The notes: generated by a model not told the origin, from the sequence alone. Positions 25,201-38,343 are shown, counted from the first letter of the stretch. The stretch: 64,000 bases of DNA from Membranipora membranacea (GCA_914767715.1 OU612069.1:16613387-16677386); one strand, 5' to 3'. Numbers and translations are program-made.

Positions 25201-28200
25201 CCTCCGCAAAAAGAGAAGACAACAGATAAAAAGGGGATGCTTCCCAGTATTGGGATATATAATATTTGTTGCAAACTGATCAAGCATGTCAGATAGATGT
25301 GCTCAGCAGAAAAGAGAAGCTAGCAAGGTATTATTAGCCTTTGACAATTGAGCTCTGCGGTATAGATAAAATGTGTACAGCATGAGGTAGAGCAAGTAAG
25401 TGAATGGGTGTGTGTTTAGAATATGCGTTAGAGGGTGACTCTGATGTTTTAAGGCAGACTAACAGACATTTCCTATGTGATTTTGAGACAAGTTGAAAGG
25501 CTTGTGGAAATATGAAGTGTCATGATTATGTGGGACTCACCAACAGCTGATTTAGGCAGTCGTTTTTTACTTCTGTTGCCTTTTGATTCTGCCGTCTTTG
25601 ATTTTGTTCTATTATAGGCCACCTGCCTTTCCTCCTGATCAAAAAGCTTTTCTGAATTAACACAGTGAGTCAGAAATCTTCCACTCCACTTAGGGCCATC
25701 ATTGTAGCGAAGTGCTGCAGCTATAATACAGAGAAACAGTCCTTCAACGCAACATCATTGTCACAAAAATAACTAATTGCGACATATAAGTGGAAATACA
25801 CGTAGCTCTATTGATAGTTTGTTACTCCAATAATTTTGATAACAAAACATACCGTGACACCTTGCTGACCAAGATCCAGATTTTCCTCTGTCAGTGTGTT
25901 TGTTTCCGTCCATGACGCGCCGGATGTTCATGTAGGTTTCAGCTGCATTACTCGTCATATTTTCAGCTATATATGGAATGTCAGCCATCCTCTGGAGTAT
26001 CAGCTGGAATATGAATTTTAGTCGTAACATAAGAATCCCACAACTTGACCCGGTAGATTCCTGAAACTTTGGAATTAATAATGGTGTTTTCGGATTGAAA
26101 TAATTACCCTATAGGAGTTTAATTTAGCTAGAGTTTAATTTCGGACCTGGATCTGGACCTGGTACTAAATTTCACTAGTACTAAATTTCGCTAGTAGGCT
26201 TACTTGTGAAAATTAAAAAAAAATGTCCAAGCTGGGATTCGAACCCAGGGCATAAATCTCCATCTGATTGCAAGGCAGGCACTGAGACCACTACACCACG
26301 CTAGCTTGCATTTTTGGATAAGGTGTATTCCTGTATAATTGTACATTGTTTATGAAACTATGGTGAGTGAGTTTAATTTAAGATACACTAAATTTCGCAA
26401 ACTAGGCAAAAACGCGAAAAGCGAATCCTAAATGCCGCGAAAACTAAACTACTATAGGGTAGATATTGTAGAAGAGTTGGAAAAAATCCGATGATTATGC
26501 ATTTAGTAAGCTTATTTTATGAAAGGTGTAAAGTTAAGGTTTTACAGCTTATCTGACACAGCCTTCCTGCATTTCAGGTAGATAATAATATTTCACCTTT
26601 ATCTTGTTGTATGTCTCCAAAGACCACGGGAGCACCCCCTCTGTCCCAGCATGCTTGCATTTCCACTCAGGTGAATACGATGAGTGGTCTCCCCCTACAT
26701 GATTGATGGTGTTCAGTATAGCTACTCGGGTCTGTTCTTCAGGTAGATGCATGTTTAGAACATGTTTTACACTATATGTTACCTTTGTAACATGCTCTTT
26801 CGTTAGTAGTCTGTCTGTTTTTCTCAATTCTTCTAGATGTTTTCTTACATTCTTTGCTGCGTGGTTGCTGCAAGGTATCTTTCGTACGCTAGTACCATAG
26901 GAAACCTTAAACATATAATAACAATAACAATGAAGTCAATGACAAAGTAAAAGTAAAGACATTAATTATATGGTAAATTAAATATGCATATATATACATA
27001 GGTTTGAATCGTACCATCAGAAATTCAACCTCAACTAGTCATACACTATGGATAATGGGTAAATTCAGTATTTAACACCTTTTTTCACAACATATATCAT
27101 GTTATGTTAGTGATAGAAATACAATCTATCAATCAATCATTGGAGGAGGGGCTTGGCCAGAGTGTTTGAGATGAACAGATTTGATTCGGTAAGGATTAGA
27201 AGAAATAATTTGAGCTCACATTACAAATGATGCTGTCTGCTACCGTGGAGTCACCATCGCCAACATATTCTAGATAGTAACATTGATGAGCTGTCATCGC
27301 CTTCTCAAATCCTTCCACCAATCCCTTAGACTCCATGCTCCCTGAGCTTCCTTGGTGATTTTTGTGGCATTCATGTAATTTGTTGGGGCTTACCGTGCAC
27401 ATTTGGCACGAACTGTTCTTCGGTATCACCTGTAGTACCTTATTCGTCTCGCTTCCGATAATGACAGCTACACCTGTAACAATAACATAATCAATTATAG
27501 TTGTCCACTCAAGATTATTATAAGATGTACTTGTATATTAAACAAATTTCAGAGACTCATCAAGTAACTCTATCAGCATTTCAGAAAAATAGGATCACAC
27601 TTGAAACAAATGAATAAGGTAAACCTTGCAAGCATAAATAAGATTTTGAATAATTTTTGTCTTTTATTTTCATTGCATACTTATACACTTTTACTAACCT
27701 GACGACGACGTGTAATTGTGGCCATGGGATTGTTTCTGCCAGCCTGCATCCACTATCACCCTGATCCACGGCAGTCCATGAAAAAATCGCCATTTCTTTC
27801 TTGCTATTTCTTTTTCAGCCTCATGAGCAGCTTTAGATTCCACTAGCCATTCTGCCTCGATAGACCTACCAGCTGTTTTTTCTTCAGCACTGAAGCTATT
27901 AGGCCGATACGCTAGAAGAAATAACATGAGTGTTACCGTAACCTAAGAAATAGGCATTAAATTGATCAGTAATTGGGTTCTAGACTAGATAATTGTATTA
28001 GTTAAAAGAATTTAAACGCTAAATCTGGTGTACTTATACAACCGTTCATAGTCATTCAAATAATCTGTGTAACTTACTGGGTAAATTCATGTTTGCCATG
28101 AGCTTGTTAAAAGGTCTTGCCCCAACACCTGCTGATATCGCCCGATGACAGCCTCTTTCTGTAGATTCTACAATAACCGAGGAACCCAGAATAATAGAAG

Positions 28201-31200
28201 AAAAGGATATGATCCCACATGAAAATGAGTACAATAATCCAGGTTGAGTTGTCTTAACCTGATGAAAGAGAAGACAATATATGCACAGTTAATCCTTGAA
28301 TCCATGTTATTGAAGAGCCAAGTAACACCTCTATTGCTTTCCTTTTCCATCAAGTTTATAGGCATATTGAGATCTCACCATATTATTATTGAAGAAGGTT
28401 TACAAAACTGTGTAAAAATTTGGTTGACTTACAAGTTTATTAGTTGTTGTCATCCAGCCACATACGCACTCAACTTTGTGCTCGAACGAGTATCCTTTCT
28501 CCTTGGAGGTCAATTCTAGTAAACTGAAACCTGAAAGTGCTCTGCGACCGAGTTTAGCATCTGGAGCAGACCTTGCCTGCTGATTATGATATTGCCATCC
28601 ATTCCTATTGGGTATCATATATGTAGATAAAATCATGAAACATCTGCATACCAAAAAAGACACTTGTGCAGAGTGATACTGAATTTAGGCTTACATACAG
28701 AGCAACTACAAGTAGCGAGATATATTGCAGCATTACAAGAAATTTAAAAAACTTGGCCAAATTAATGACATCATGCAAGTAGTGAGATGTATCGTAGTTG
28801 GAGTGATATTGATATGAGGAAAGGGATTCAGAGTCTTCAGAGTGTTAGTTTACTACGCTAAAGTAAGCAGTCCCAGTGGATTTGAACCACCCTGCTTTGA
28901 GATCTGAGGGATTGGAAAGAAGTGACATTGATATGATAGGGATCGATGCAGAATATCGCTTTGAGTTTTGTTTACTGCATTTTATTTAGCAGGCCGCGCC
29001 AATGCGGTGGCAGACTCAGTGGATTTGAACCACCCTGCTTTGTGATATACGTGATTTAGAAGCTGTGATTATTGGTCAGACAAATAGTACAGTTGTGAGT
29101 GCGGCACATCAGAGCTACATGAAAAGATATATATGCCAGCTACTGCAAAGAGACTTACCCATACTGCAGTTCTCGGCTTCATCATCCATCGGTTCTGTAT
29201 CGCATTTCAACATAGCTGTACACACACTTGTACTAGATGATGAGGGTGTGACCACCAGCTGCTCCTGATCTTCACTAACAACTGCTGTTGCTGCTGAAGT
29301 TGTTGGCGGATTTTCATTGATCTAAAATGACACACCCAAGTATTATGATAATGGTTATGATATCTGGTAGACATACCAATGCTGTTATCAACACACTTAC
29401 AACAGAGATTGGATGCAACTTCATGCAATGAATACAATTGTGCCAAGGAGAACACTGTAACTCCTTGGTTTGTACAACACTATTGAGGCTCTTTAATTTG
29501 AGTATGACTTGAATTGCATGAGAGAGAATTGGCTCTATAGTTAGCGTAGAACAACAAGTACAATGGTATATAGTTTGTCAATAAAAGTTCTAATCTAAGA
29601 AGTTCTAGAGTCCCCAATTCATTCAAGGCCTTTCAGTTACTTACTACCATGGGCTGAGTGTGTGAGAAGAAGTACATTGCGTGAATAATCGTGCCTGTGA
29701 GGCTAATCACACATAACTAGCAACTCCTTGGTCTTAGTCTAGACAAGGTCTAGAAAGAGTGGGACTAACGCTAGTAGTAGGTAGACTAAGTAGTGGAAAC
29801 TTTCAGAAACTTACCAACAACAGTGAAAGCTTTTTTTTATTCATCTTAGGATTGAATCTCTTCTTTGTCAATCTTCCTCTGGATATATTACGATTTCTGG
29901 CATTTTTAGAATTACCCATGTTTAGCCACTAAGGTGAAACAAGCAGAGAAAGAGCAGAATTCAGCTGAAAGACTTCAGATGAATTTTATTGTAAATTTGC
30001 TTAGTCAGTGACCAAAGTGCGCATGCCCGGCGTAGGAATATAAAAACAATTCCATGGTAACATGTAAACAAAAGCAAGATCAAATTTGATGAGCTAACAA
30101 CAAAATTGCAAATGGACATGATAATCTTATGTTTATATCTCAGGCCTGACACAGATAAAACCTAAATACTCATGTCCACTCCTAGTTGAGTACATGATCT
30201 AAAGATTCATATGAGTTTAAACACCCAAATGAGTACTAGTTACTTGCAATATTACAACAAAAATAGTCTAGTTAAACCAGTGTTTGAAGTTAGTATAAAG
30301 TATTATCACCGTTTAATTCCACACCTGACTAAATAATTGCAATATCTCACGTCCACCCCTGTATTACATCATAGTAGTGACTCATCAATCATTAAAAATA
30401 CCCAATGTGTATTCTGCTTGTTGTAATCACACACAAAGATTCCCCTACACTAACACTAGAAAAGTCCGTGTTTGTCAATGATGTCACATGACCGGTTGCT
30501 TAGATACATCGTGAATAACAAACACAAGTTGATTCCTCATGGGTATACAACTCATAAATGCAAATCAGCAACTGTATGATAACTTCTTGTATTATTTATG
30601 CTGTATTTGAATAAAGCATGTTTTTTATGAAAAACATCAATACTTTCAGCAAAAATTTATGGATAAGTTTAATGCCATATACTGTTGGGATGCCAGCCAT
30701 CAGTCAGACAACAGTACAGAATGAATTCATTGAGCAGAAATTAAAACCCCAGCCAAATTGCTTACCCCCCAAACTCATTTTAAAATAACTCTATAAAATG
30801 CAATGTTGAACTTTGTCGCAACGTCACGACGTTACGTCACACACTGGGGGTGTGAAAAATTGTTGAAAATGTGCCTAGGGTTGGTGGGTATAACATATAA
30901 AAATTTCGTACAAACTGATAAATCACCTTAACGTAAAAATTGTAAGAATGTACGAGAATTACTGATCATATTCGTTGTGTGTATTTTTCTGATCGATAAT
31001 GCATGAATCGATTCATAAAGCCATCATCTTCAATACCAATTTAATGGTCAGATAAATTGATTTTTATCTACCCTAGGGGAGAAAATGTTAGCTAGAGTTT
31101 AGTAAAGCTTGGTAGAGGGTGAGTTGCAGTTAGCCAGTGCTATAGCAAAGTAAAGAGTGTGTGCAAATTAAAGCAAGGCTTAAATTTGTCTATTTGAAGC

Positions 31201-34200
31201 AAGCTCAAAATGGAGAATTTTTCCGGCTGCAATAACATTATTCCCTTTAGATGTTTATTATTCCCACTAATGTCCCATATATTTAAGTAAACATGGCTGA
31301 GAAGTATGCATTAGCAACTTACACTTTCTTGAAGAGATTTCTGTACGTAATAATCTTCAGTTTCTCCAGTATAAGATAAACTCCGGATTTGATGAAGAAT
31401 TGTTCGTGAGCTTGTAAAGCCTCAGTTAACTTCAGCAGATTTCCATGTCTGCAAAACAGAAATAATTTATGAAGAATGATACAATGTGGGCTAAGTACCA
31501 AGGCTCACATTGGGTAGGGATAATGGCTATTCATGTTGAATTTGAGGATGCGTACAAACGATTTAGCAGATAAGATGGGTATCATATTATATATAAAAGG
31601 TTTGTATAATATATCCAAGTACGACCATCTAGACCTCTTAATATGATGCGTGCCAAATATCAATATATGGCTAGAAAGTTGTCCTCTCTCTGACATTAAG
31701 AAGACAACTCCGAAGTATGCACCATGCATTTATTGCTAGTTATTCGCTAATTGCTTGTAAGGGTAAGCTGAATGAATGAATATTTGTGCAGATAGTAACC
31801 AGTAATCCAATATTCCCTTAACCACAAGTAGGTTTGACAAGTTTGAAGTTATCAGAGTTTAGGAGGTCATTTTTGCTTCATTCAAGTGTTCAGGTTCATT
31901 CAATATGATCGCTAGTGATTACACGGAGTATGTTTTTTTTTTAAATTTAGTTAAAATTGCAGGTTTTTGTCTCTGTCTGAAGATGCCAAGCTGCTCTCAG
32001 TTTGCAGGCAGGTCAGAGCACACCTGGGGCGTCAATTGAGCCCAGGAGTCAATAGACTGCAGCGGGTTTCGAACCCGAGACCTCCAACGCTTGCGCGTTA
32101 GAGGGCAGGCGCTCTAACCAACTGAGCTACCTCCTATCCCTAGGGTTAGTAGTAGAGGCAAAATATTGAATAGTAAATGGTATTCACCTCACAGCATCAG
32201 CGACATGCGAAAACTGAGTAAGATCATACTTCTGTAAAGCTTGTTTACTTGGCAGTCTTCCCTATAATGGAGATTACACAGCAAATTTACAAAATTGAGA
32301 ATAACAAATTGGAGAATAGCAAAATGGAGAATAGCAAAATGAAGAATAGCAAAATTGGAGAAAAGCAAAATGGAGAATAACAAATTTCATACTACAGTAT
32401 TCTCTGTTCTTGAATTGTCATCATGGTTTAAGATGAAGCCAACTGAGAAGTTAGTGAATGAAAAATCTCCAACATTGTCATTAACTCAAGTGAGTTCATA
32501 CACAAGGACAACTTTAAATTTTACTGTGTTTTAACTGCTAGACCGGTAGAATGTTGAAATATCACAGCGAGGTCAGGCTAGGTTGTTGGGCGGATTTTCT
32601 TTGCACATTTTCATCTGGGTGCAAACAATGCAGTAGGATTCGAACCGAACTGCAGTCATATTCAATGCAAGGTAGCTATGAAAGTAAACCGAGATCAGAA
32701 AAATTGCCCACTCACCATTAACATTTTGACAGGTAGCAGAGATATGAGGATGAGCCTCTTATTGGCCCGAGATATTCTGTGGCAGCGCTCAAAAGCAAAA
32801 GTGAGATACTCGTCCGCTGACTTAAAATCATTCTCAAACATACACTTCCTTCCTACATAGTATCTGTGAGCAGAAAATAAAACAGAGGTGGCTATCTCTT
32901 AGTAGTCATTCGATAATCATATAATTGTTAGCATCATATTCTTCAGATTGGAATGTTTTGTCTTCCTTTCAAACCCGAACAATTTATAGTGGACTGATCA
33001 TCTTCATTAAACCACTGCTGACACAGCTGGGCTTCGCCCAGCAGAGCTACCAGTGAAAAGTTTAAATAGAGAGTTGTGGCATCAAACCATCTAGCTTTGC
33101 ATGGAGTTATATGAGTTATAATATGAGCTCTCAAAAAGTAAGGAGTATCTTCTTCCCAAGCCATCCGCCATTAGTGATGACAAAAGTTGACCCTGACCAA
33201 TCAGGTGCCTTTAAAATCTAGCTGAGATCAATCCCTAATAAAGTTGTTGGATCTCAGCTTAGATTTTAAAGGCACCTGATTGGTCAGGGTCAACTTTTGT
33301 CATCACTATTGGCGGGTGGCTGGGGAAGAAGATACTCCTTACTTTTTGAGGGCTCATATAACTCCATGCAAAGCTACTGGCTAGATGTTTTGATGCCACA
33401 ACTTTCTATTTAAATTTTTCACTGATGGCTCTGCTGGGCAAACCCAAGCTGTGTCAGCAGTGGTTTAAACACTCGAAATACATGTTTGAGTTGCTGACGG
33501 TGAATATCTATAATATAATCATATCAGAGACTATAGATAATATATCCATAGTCTCTGATCATGTTACATATATAATATTGCTGTCTGTCAGCGTTAACAA
33601 TGAAGGACACTGATGTGCCTGCAAAGGAAGTGTTTTATAGTGGCGATTAGGTTTCCAAGTCATTAGCGGCACTCTTCAACCAGTGACAGTCGTAACCCAG
33701 CGTGAAGCATATCTGCTATCATGGCTGGAGCTGCAGTGCCGACGCCGAACAATGGTGCTTTTAAATCCTTCGAGAGAAGACAGTTTGCAACAAAAAAAAC
33801 CTCATTGACAGACATATAAAGTATGAAAGATTCAATATGTTGTTCTTAGGGAATGGGAGACACCCTAGCTTTATTGATTGTGAGCGTACAATAAAAGTCA
33901 GGGAGATAATTGACATGATATTCTTGTTGAGCGCTAAATTAGTTCAGAAGATTGGTACCCCAAATGCAGGATTAAATTTCTAGCAGTTAGGTCTTGCGAA
34001 TTGTCATGCCTTCTTTCATAGGGCAATGTCAGGAGTTGTCCTACTCTATAGGGGGCTGGACAGATAAGATGATGAATTTCGACATGGGGGTAGCTCACAC
34101 CTAGTGGTATGGTAGTCAGCACAATAAAGATAGAAACAAAATATTGCCCATATTTCATAAACCTAACAAATAAACCTACCTGTATGTGACTAGCTGGGAG

Positions 34201-37200
34201 AGTGAGAATTTATCTTTGATAGGAAGACTATCTATAGCCCTGGTGAGAGGTTTACACAGATGTAGCTTGTTTATCTAAAAGTAGAGCAAAGATTGTTCAT
34301 AACTCCATACATACAATAATGTACAGTATCAGGAAGCACTGGACTAGTAAAATTATAATAGACTAATAGCCTCAAATCGATGTGTGATGGGACTGCAGAA
34401 ATTACGTATATGAAACTGTCATGCCTGTAGGGAAACAGTCTACGCGCTCAGACTGCAAATATAGTATAGACCACTTGTGATACCCTGTTATCAAAGGTGC
34501 CGCTATCTAGACACAATCCCGAGTCTAAACAATTAAACTTGAGACTATGTAGACATATATATGTAGCCCATCAGCTTGTGTCAATAATATTTATATTACA
34601 TATACGGATGATTAGAGACTATGAAATGTGTACAAATGTAGCATTGCTTGTTATCCACTTTCATATGAGATATCTGGAAGAAAATGGCATCATATATACA
34701 TGTATAGAAAAGTAATTCATCAATTTTGACCAATTACATATCTCGACTCAACTGTGATGGGTGTAGTGTGAGTATGCTTACCCTGAAGTAAATCTTGAAG
34801 AGTTGGTTTACAAGATTCAACATTCCCCACTTTTTAGAGTTTGCTGGTGCAGATCGGCTGTAAAAAACAAACAAAGTTATGTATGTAATCATCTAAACTG
34901 AATTTACAAGATATTGAAGTTATCCTACATCAGTTAGGTTTCCATCGCTAGCAAATTGGGAAAATTAGAGTATACTATCAGGGACAACCATAGACATAAA
35001 AATGCTGTGTATATTCATGGGGTAAGCTATATTATCTATATTTGAAGTTGTCTATACTTGAAGCTACCTTTCTATGCTCGCTATATAGGCCTAATCCTCA
35101 GCCAATATTGATATCAGCTGCCTGCTATATATATTTGATTCTACCCAAATATTGATATTCAATAAGTTTGATGATCAGCCTGTTAACAGGTAGAGTAGGT
35201 TAAGTAAACATAGATGAAAAACCAATTACAACCGATGCCAATACCCAAATACCTTATGCACTGACGATTAGACCCAATTTACATCAGTGCCTTCATACTA
35301 CCAATTCAAAGAAATATTGTAACACTGACTTCTCACCATGTCGGGCTGGAACAAGTTGGATCCAGTTTACCTGCATACTAGTTGCTCTCCCTCCACTAGT
35401 CACCCCAGTGGCTGGCGGGGTGACGAGTGGAGGGGGAGCAACTCCGAATGCAGATAACTGGATAAGACTTTGTCTAACCAATGAGGGAGTTCATTGGTCT
35501 AATGTCTGGCAATTGATGCTCCATCCAGCAGGTATCATATTTTATCTGCACTAAGGTTGTAAAACTGACCTGTCACTAGCACAAACCCTGAAGCAGGCCA
35601 TCAGACCATCAGCTGCTTTCTCCAACATCTCACCTTTCTTAGATGTGTGAAACTTACGAGCTCTCTGTGTCTCTGCCTGAAAGATACAGATTAAATTAAA
35701 CTTTATTTAATAGAAATATAAAATTCATCTGATTCAATGCCAATGGAATTTAATGCACTCTGTCAATTTCATTTGCAGAATGATTCATAGTATCCAATAT
35801 CACCGGTATGGCCATATATATCCATGTGTTGGCAAAAGATGCTATGGCCTTCCCCTCAGCTTACTTTAGGCTATGATCTATTGACATGTACATTGAAAGC
35901 TTGTTTTATAAAGCTATGTGGGAATGGGAGTGTAATTCAGGTAAACTTATAAAAATACTGAAGATGAAGATCAAGTATTATTAATTTTGCCGGGATTGAG
36001 GTGCTCTGCTTCTAAGGGTGCACGGATATATCAGAATAGGGGAAGCATATCAGTTTGAGATAACTATTATCAACATTGGTTTGACGCACAAAGGAGTAGT
36101 TTTCCATTGTTGATAGACTTGGAATGATCCGCTTGAAAAAAAGCCCAGAAATGATATAACTAAGGAAATTTCATATAACAGCATCATAATCAGGCAATGA
36201 TGCATTTCACAGCAGGTATGAGCACTCACCGACAAGGCAAATAGCCTGAGATCAATACACAGAACGAACATGATAGGTAGAGCCCAGTTCTCATCCTTCA
36301 TCGCCTGCATAGCCTTCGAGAATGCTGTCACAGCCGCTGCCTGACATCCGAAAGCTTCAATAAAGTTGTGATTACTAACCGCCCATAGAGCTCTAAAAAT
36401 CAAAATGAAAACACTCGCATGAGAATGTAACTCCAAATAATGACAACTTTATAAAAAAAAAAGCCAGGAAGACAGCAGCAGCCAAGTTACTACATCTATG
36501 AATGAGTGAGCAATTCTTTGCAGTAACTTATAAAATTGCCAGAAGGAACAGGTCTAAGTAGTATGACAGCAGGTGCATATGACTGAAACCCAGGCACTCT
36601 CAGCCATATTGAGACCTGATGTAAATAGTATTATAGTTGAGTGCAGAATCTGCTAATCTGTGAACCAATTTTATCGGGCAAACAGTATGTCAAATCAAGT
36701 TTATCTCAGTGTATTTCTAAGCGAAATCCTCCAAACCAGTCCCACCCCTTGTCAATGTGTTGTCACTGATTGGCTGTTGTGTGGGTATGAGAGCCAATGC
36801 CAGGTCACTGAATGTACCCGTCGACATATAGTGAATGTAAAACTGAGTACTTTCACTTCATCTTGATAGGTACTTTCTAACCAGTAGCAACAGGCTTTGC
36901 TCTAACAACCCTCAGCCAATCAAAGCCCAGCCCAAACCCTCCTCACAAGACACAAAATGAAGCAAACTATGTTGATATATGATTTAATTTCTGACTAAGC
37001 AACAGACAGAGATACTTACAGAGTAAATATTTAGCCTGACCTTATGTGAGCAGCTACTATCTCATCCCAGGGCTGTCTGAGGATCTGTTCACATTTCTGT
37101 TCAGGATTCTGTAGCTGTAGTCGAGGGTTGTTGATGTGTGGATGTTTGAACGATAGCAAAGGCTAAAGAAACAGAAAAGATTAGAGAATTAGCGAACCGG

Positions 37201-37990
37201 AGAACTAGCAGGCTCTATGCTGATAAATTGTCTCATGGTGCAAGCTAAACAACGCTGCATTTTGCAGCCTTGCTTTAATTTCAAGTTTGCAAGCTATTAG
37301 ATTGCGACAGATCAAGGAGTTTGAAACTGTCTGTAGCTCCCTGGACAGATAGCTATAGGATGGCTGCATGCGCCATTGCCAAATATTTCACTTGGGATTG
37401 CATTACATTGTCATGAACTTGTGTGCCATTCTGCTCATTCCGTTTCAGTCCACCGCTGTAACCCTTATTATAACAGTCTGTTCGCATTAGGTAATCGGGT
37501 GCTAAGAGCAACCATTTAGTGATATTGTTGTTAATGTAATGCTTCCAACATTGACCTGGGATATTATTTACGGCTTGGTAGTTCAGATGTGAAGGAATAA
37601 GAAATTGAACTCAGTTATTAGTAAGACATATTTACCGCTAGATTTAGTCCATCTCGGTCATCAAGGCAATCAGAAACCTACAGAGACGAACAATAACAAG
37701 CGTTAAATCGGTTACCTAGGTCTAGGTCCTCGATTCTAATAGACATCTCTTTTTGGTGAATTTCAAGGTAGATCTTTATGATATAATCTTCTCTTGCATG
37801 ACATTCACCTTAAATTAAAGCAATGGGAAAAACAGCAAGGAGCTTGAAAATATGTCTCTTTCAAGATTGTTCAGCCCAAATCATTAATGAATGAATGAAA
37901 AGGTAAGATCGCCAGAGTCAAAGTTTGCGATCGACTATAATACAGGTAACTTACATGAGAAAGGTAGGAGTTCAGTGTGGTGTGCGCCAT
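22250..37990 (-). CDS. PCID2: PCI domain-containing protein 2 (PCID2), complete, 12 exons
   Basis: Exons: 37955-37990, 37636-37677, 37041-37162, 36230-36392, 35570-35676, 34782-34857, 34180-34274, 32716-32863, 32188-32261, 31323-31448, 23270-23393, 22250-22339. All have GT-AG borders and every phase joins, giving 1203 nt (400 codons plus stop; the human protein is about 399). Start [12 protein letters not shown]; hallmarks [123 protein letters not shown]2 is the metazoan Thp1-like PCI subunit of the TREX-2 mRNA-export complex at nuclear pores. The PCI/winged-helix part is in exons 9-12. Intron 10 (23394-31322) contains a transposon-derived gene. No lesion seen, so it is probably functional. 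Confidence 0.97.
22905..23215 (-). repeat. Dispersed repeat family B, copy 1
   Basis: It shares with 45410-45650 (opposite orientation) the words GTGAGTTCATAGGGCAAAT, ATCACTATGATCCACTATG, CAGACTTTGCAGCAGTTTTA and an end like AGGACTGNCNCTTTAA. It lies in PCID2 intron 11. No coding capacity; probably a non-autonomous element. Confidence 0.65.
23951..24030 (-). repeat. Pol III B-box-like dispersed repeat, copy 1
   Basis: Read on minus, CAGGGTGGTTCAACTCCACT (a B-box-like core) is followed by a CG-rich hairpin (GCCACCGCGATGGCGCGGC) and TGCTAAATAAA. A near-identical copy is at 28975-29047, and a shorter one at 28868-28905 without the hairpin. It is probably the tail of a tRNA-derived SINE. All copies sit in PCID2 intron 10, around the nested transposase gene. 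Confidence 0.6.
26224..26306 (-). repeat. tRNA-like sequence, SINE or pseudo-tRNA
   Basis: The minus strand has an A-box-like GTGGTGTAGTGG and a T arm CTGGG/TTCGAAT/CCCAG with the B box GGTTCGAATCC. The acceptor stem does not pair and the anticodon arm is mismatched (CCTGC/CTTGCAA/TCAGA), so it is not a functional tRNA. It lies inside an intron of the nested transposase gene. Confidence 0.65.
28975..29047 (-). repeat. Pol III B-box-like dispersed repeat, copy 2
   Basis: Minus strand GCAGGGTGGTTCAAATCCAC holds an exact B box (GGTTCAAATCC), followed by the hairpin GCCACCGCATTGGCGCGGC. Near-identical to 23951-24030. Confidence 0.6.
31975..32137 (-). repeat. tRNA-derived SINE, copy 1
   Basis: The minus strand starts with a tRNA-like head: GGAGGTAGCTCAGTTGGTTA (D-arm GCTC/GAGC), a 10-bp hairpin CCTCTAACGC-GCAA-GCGTTGGAGG and the B box GGTTCGAAACC. 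A body follows with TGCAGTCTATTGACTCC, CCCAGGTGTGCTCTGACCTG and GCAGCTTGGCATCTTC. The body recurs at 51868-51990. The acceptor stem is not complementary at the 3' side, so it is not a tRNA gene. It lies in PCID2 intron 9. Confidence 0.78.
32284..32386. repeat. Tandem repeat, about 15-bp unit GAGAATAGCAAAATG
   Basis: About six imperfect copies in PCID2 intron 8, next to exon 9. Confidence 0.85.
32630..32690 (-). repeat. tRNA-like T-arm remnant
   Basis: The minus strand carries GCAGTTCGGTTCGAATCCTA, with an exact B box (GGTTCGAATCC). No matching 5' half of a tRNA is visible. Confidence 0.4.
33011..33464. mobile_element. 454-bp MITE with about 200-bp terminal inverted repeats and TTAA duplication
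   Basis: The ends read ACCACTGCTGACACAGC and its complement; the arms continue through CATCAAACC, ATAACTC, CTCAAAAAGTAAGGAGTATC and TTGACCCTGACCAATCAGGT to a centre near 33237. TTAA flanks both sides (33007-33010 and 33465-33468), as for piggyBac or Kolobok-type elements. It lies in PCID2 intron 7. Confidence 0.85.
35346..35476. mobile_element. MITE family A copy
   Basis: A strong inverted repeat, AGTTGCTCTCCCTCCACT against AGTGGAGGGGGAGCAACT, lies inside, with TTACCTGCAT and ACAAGTTGGATCCA near the left end and GATAAGACTTTGTCTA at the right. It shares these words with 9698-9818, 44477-44592 and 47915-48003. It lies in the PCID2 intron before exon 5. Confidence 0.7.
35479..35496. mobile_element. 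18-bp micro-palindrome insertion
   Basis: CAATGAGGGAGTTCATTG has 7-bp complementary ends and is flanked by GTCTAAC (35472-35478) and GTCTAAT (35497-35503), a 7-bp target duplication with one mismatch. Confidence 0.7.
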
Positions 37991-38322
37991 GCTTCAACCT
38001 GTCGTCCAATGTGGTTCAGATTCTTCCACTGCTCTTCCTGTGCAATTCGATCTGCAATCACACATAGGGCTTTTTATATATAGAATAATGATGGGCAAGT
38101 TATTTACATTGTAATCCAGAGGTCTACTGCAAAACAAGGTAGCTGGCAATGTTAGACTAGATCAAAAGTTAGTCTGATTTCGCAATAAACCCTGTGTTTG
38201 GCAGTAGGCTAAGGGTTAACTCCTTGCAAAAAATTCCCTCAAATTTCTCATTCTCCCTTCCAATAAGACAGATTACCTGAATCACGCGTGAGCAGTGCAT
38301 TTCTGCAGCATCATGAAATCAT

Positions 38323-38343
38323 GGGGGGGGGGGGGGGGGGGGG
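38323..38343 (+). repeat. Poly-G tract of 21
   Basis: An uninterrupted run of 21 G about 330 bp upstream of the PCID2 start codon (C-run on the gene strand). Such runs can form quadruplexes and are also common assembly trouble spots. Confidence 0.95.

Larger units (their letters stand above)
24292..29919 (-). pseudogene. Nested Mutator-like transposase/YqaJ-nuclease fusion gene in PCID2 intron 10
   Basis: Exons: 29815-29919 ([17 protein letters not shown]), 29159-29321, 28433-28604, 28078-28258 ([20 protein letters not shown]), 27699-27911 ([18 protein letters not shown]), 27220-27473 ([25 protein letters not shown]), 26597-26905 ([15 protein letters not shown]), 25853-26003 ([15 protein letters not shown]), 25541-25720, 24292-25083. 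Junction phases agree except exon 2 to 3. The first part matches the metazoan Mutator-like transposase domain (RNase-H-like, first D in VDAGWQK, second in GDGDS). The last exon is a YqaJ-type exonuclease ([29 protein letters not shown]). Between AATAK and MFVDWL the frame shifts and the WG..E segment is missing (about 24820), so the nuclease looks broken. Same strand as its host. Confidence 0.82.

Noticed and set aside
26224-26306. tRNA-Ala/Cys gene
   Set aside because: Acceptor and anticodon stems are mismatched; only A- and B-box-like words remain.
32070-32137. Functional tRNA gene on minus strand
   Set aside because: D arm and T arm are present, but the acceptor stem does not pair and the anticodon arm is replaced by a 10-bp hairpin; a second SINE copy shares the 3' body.
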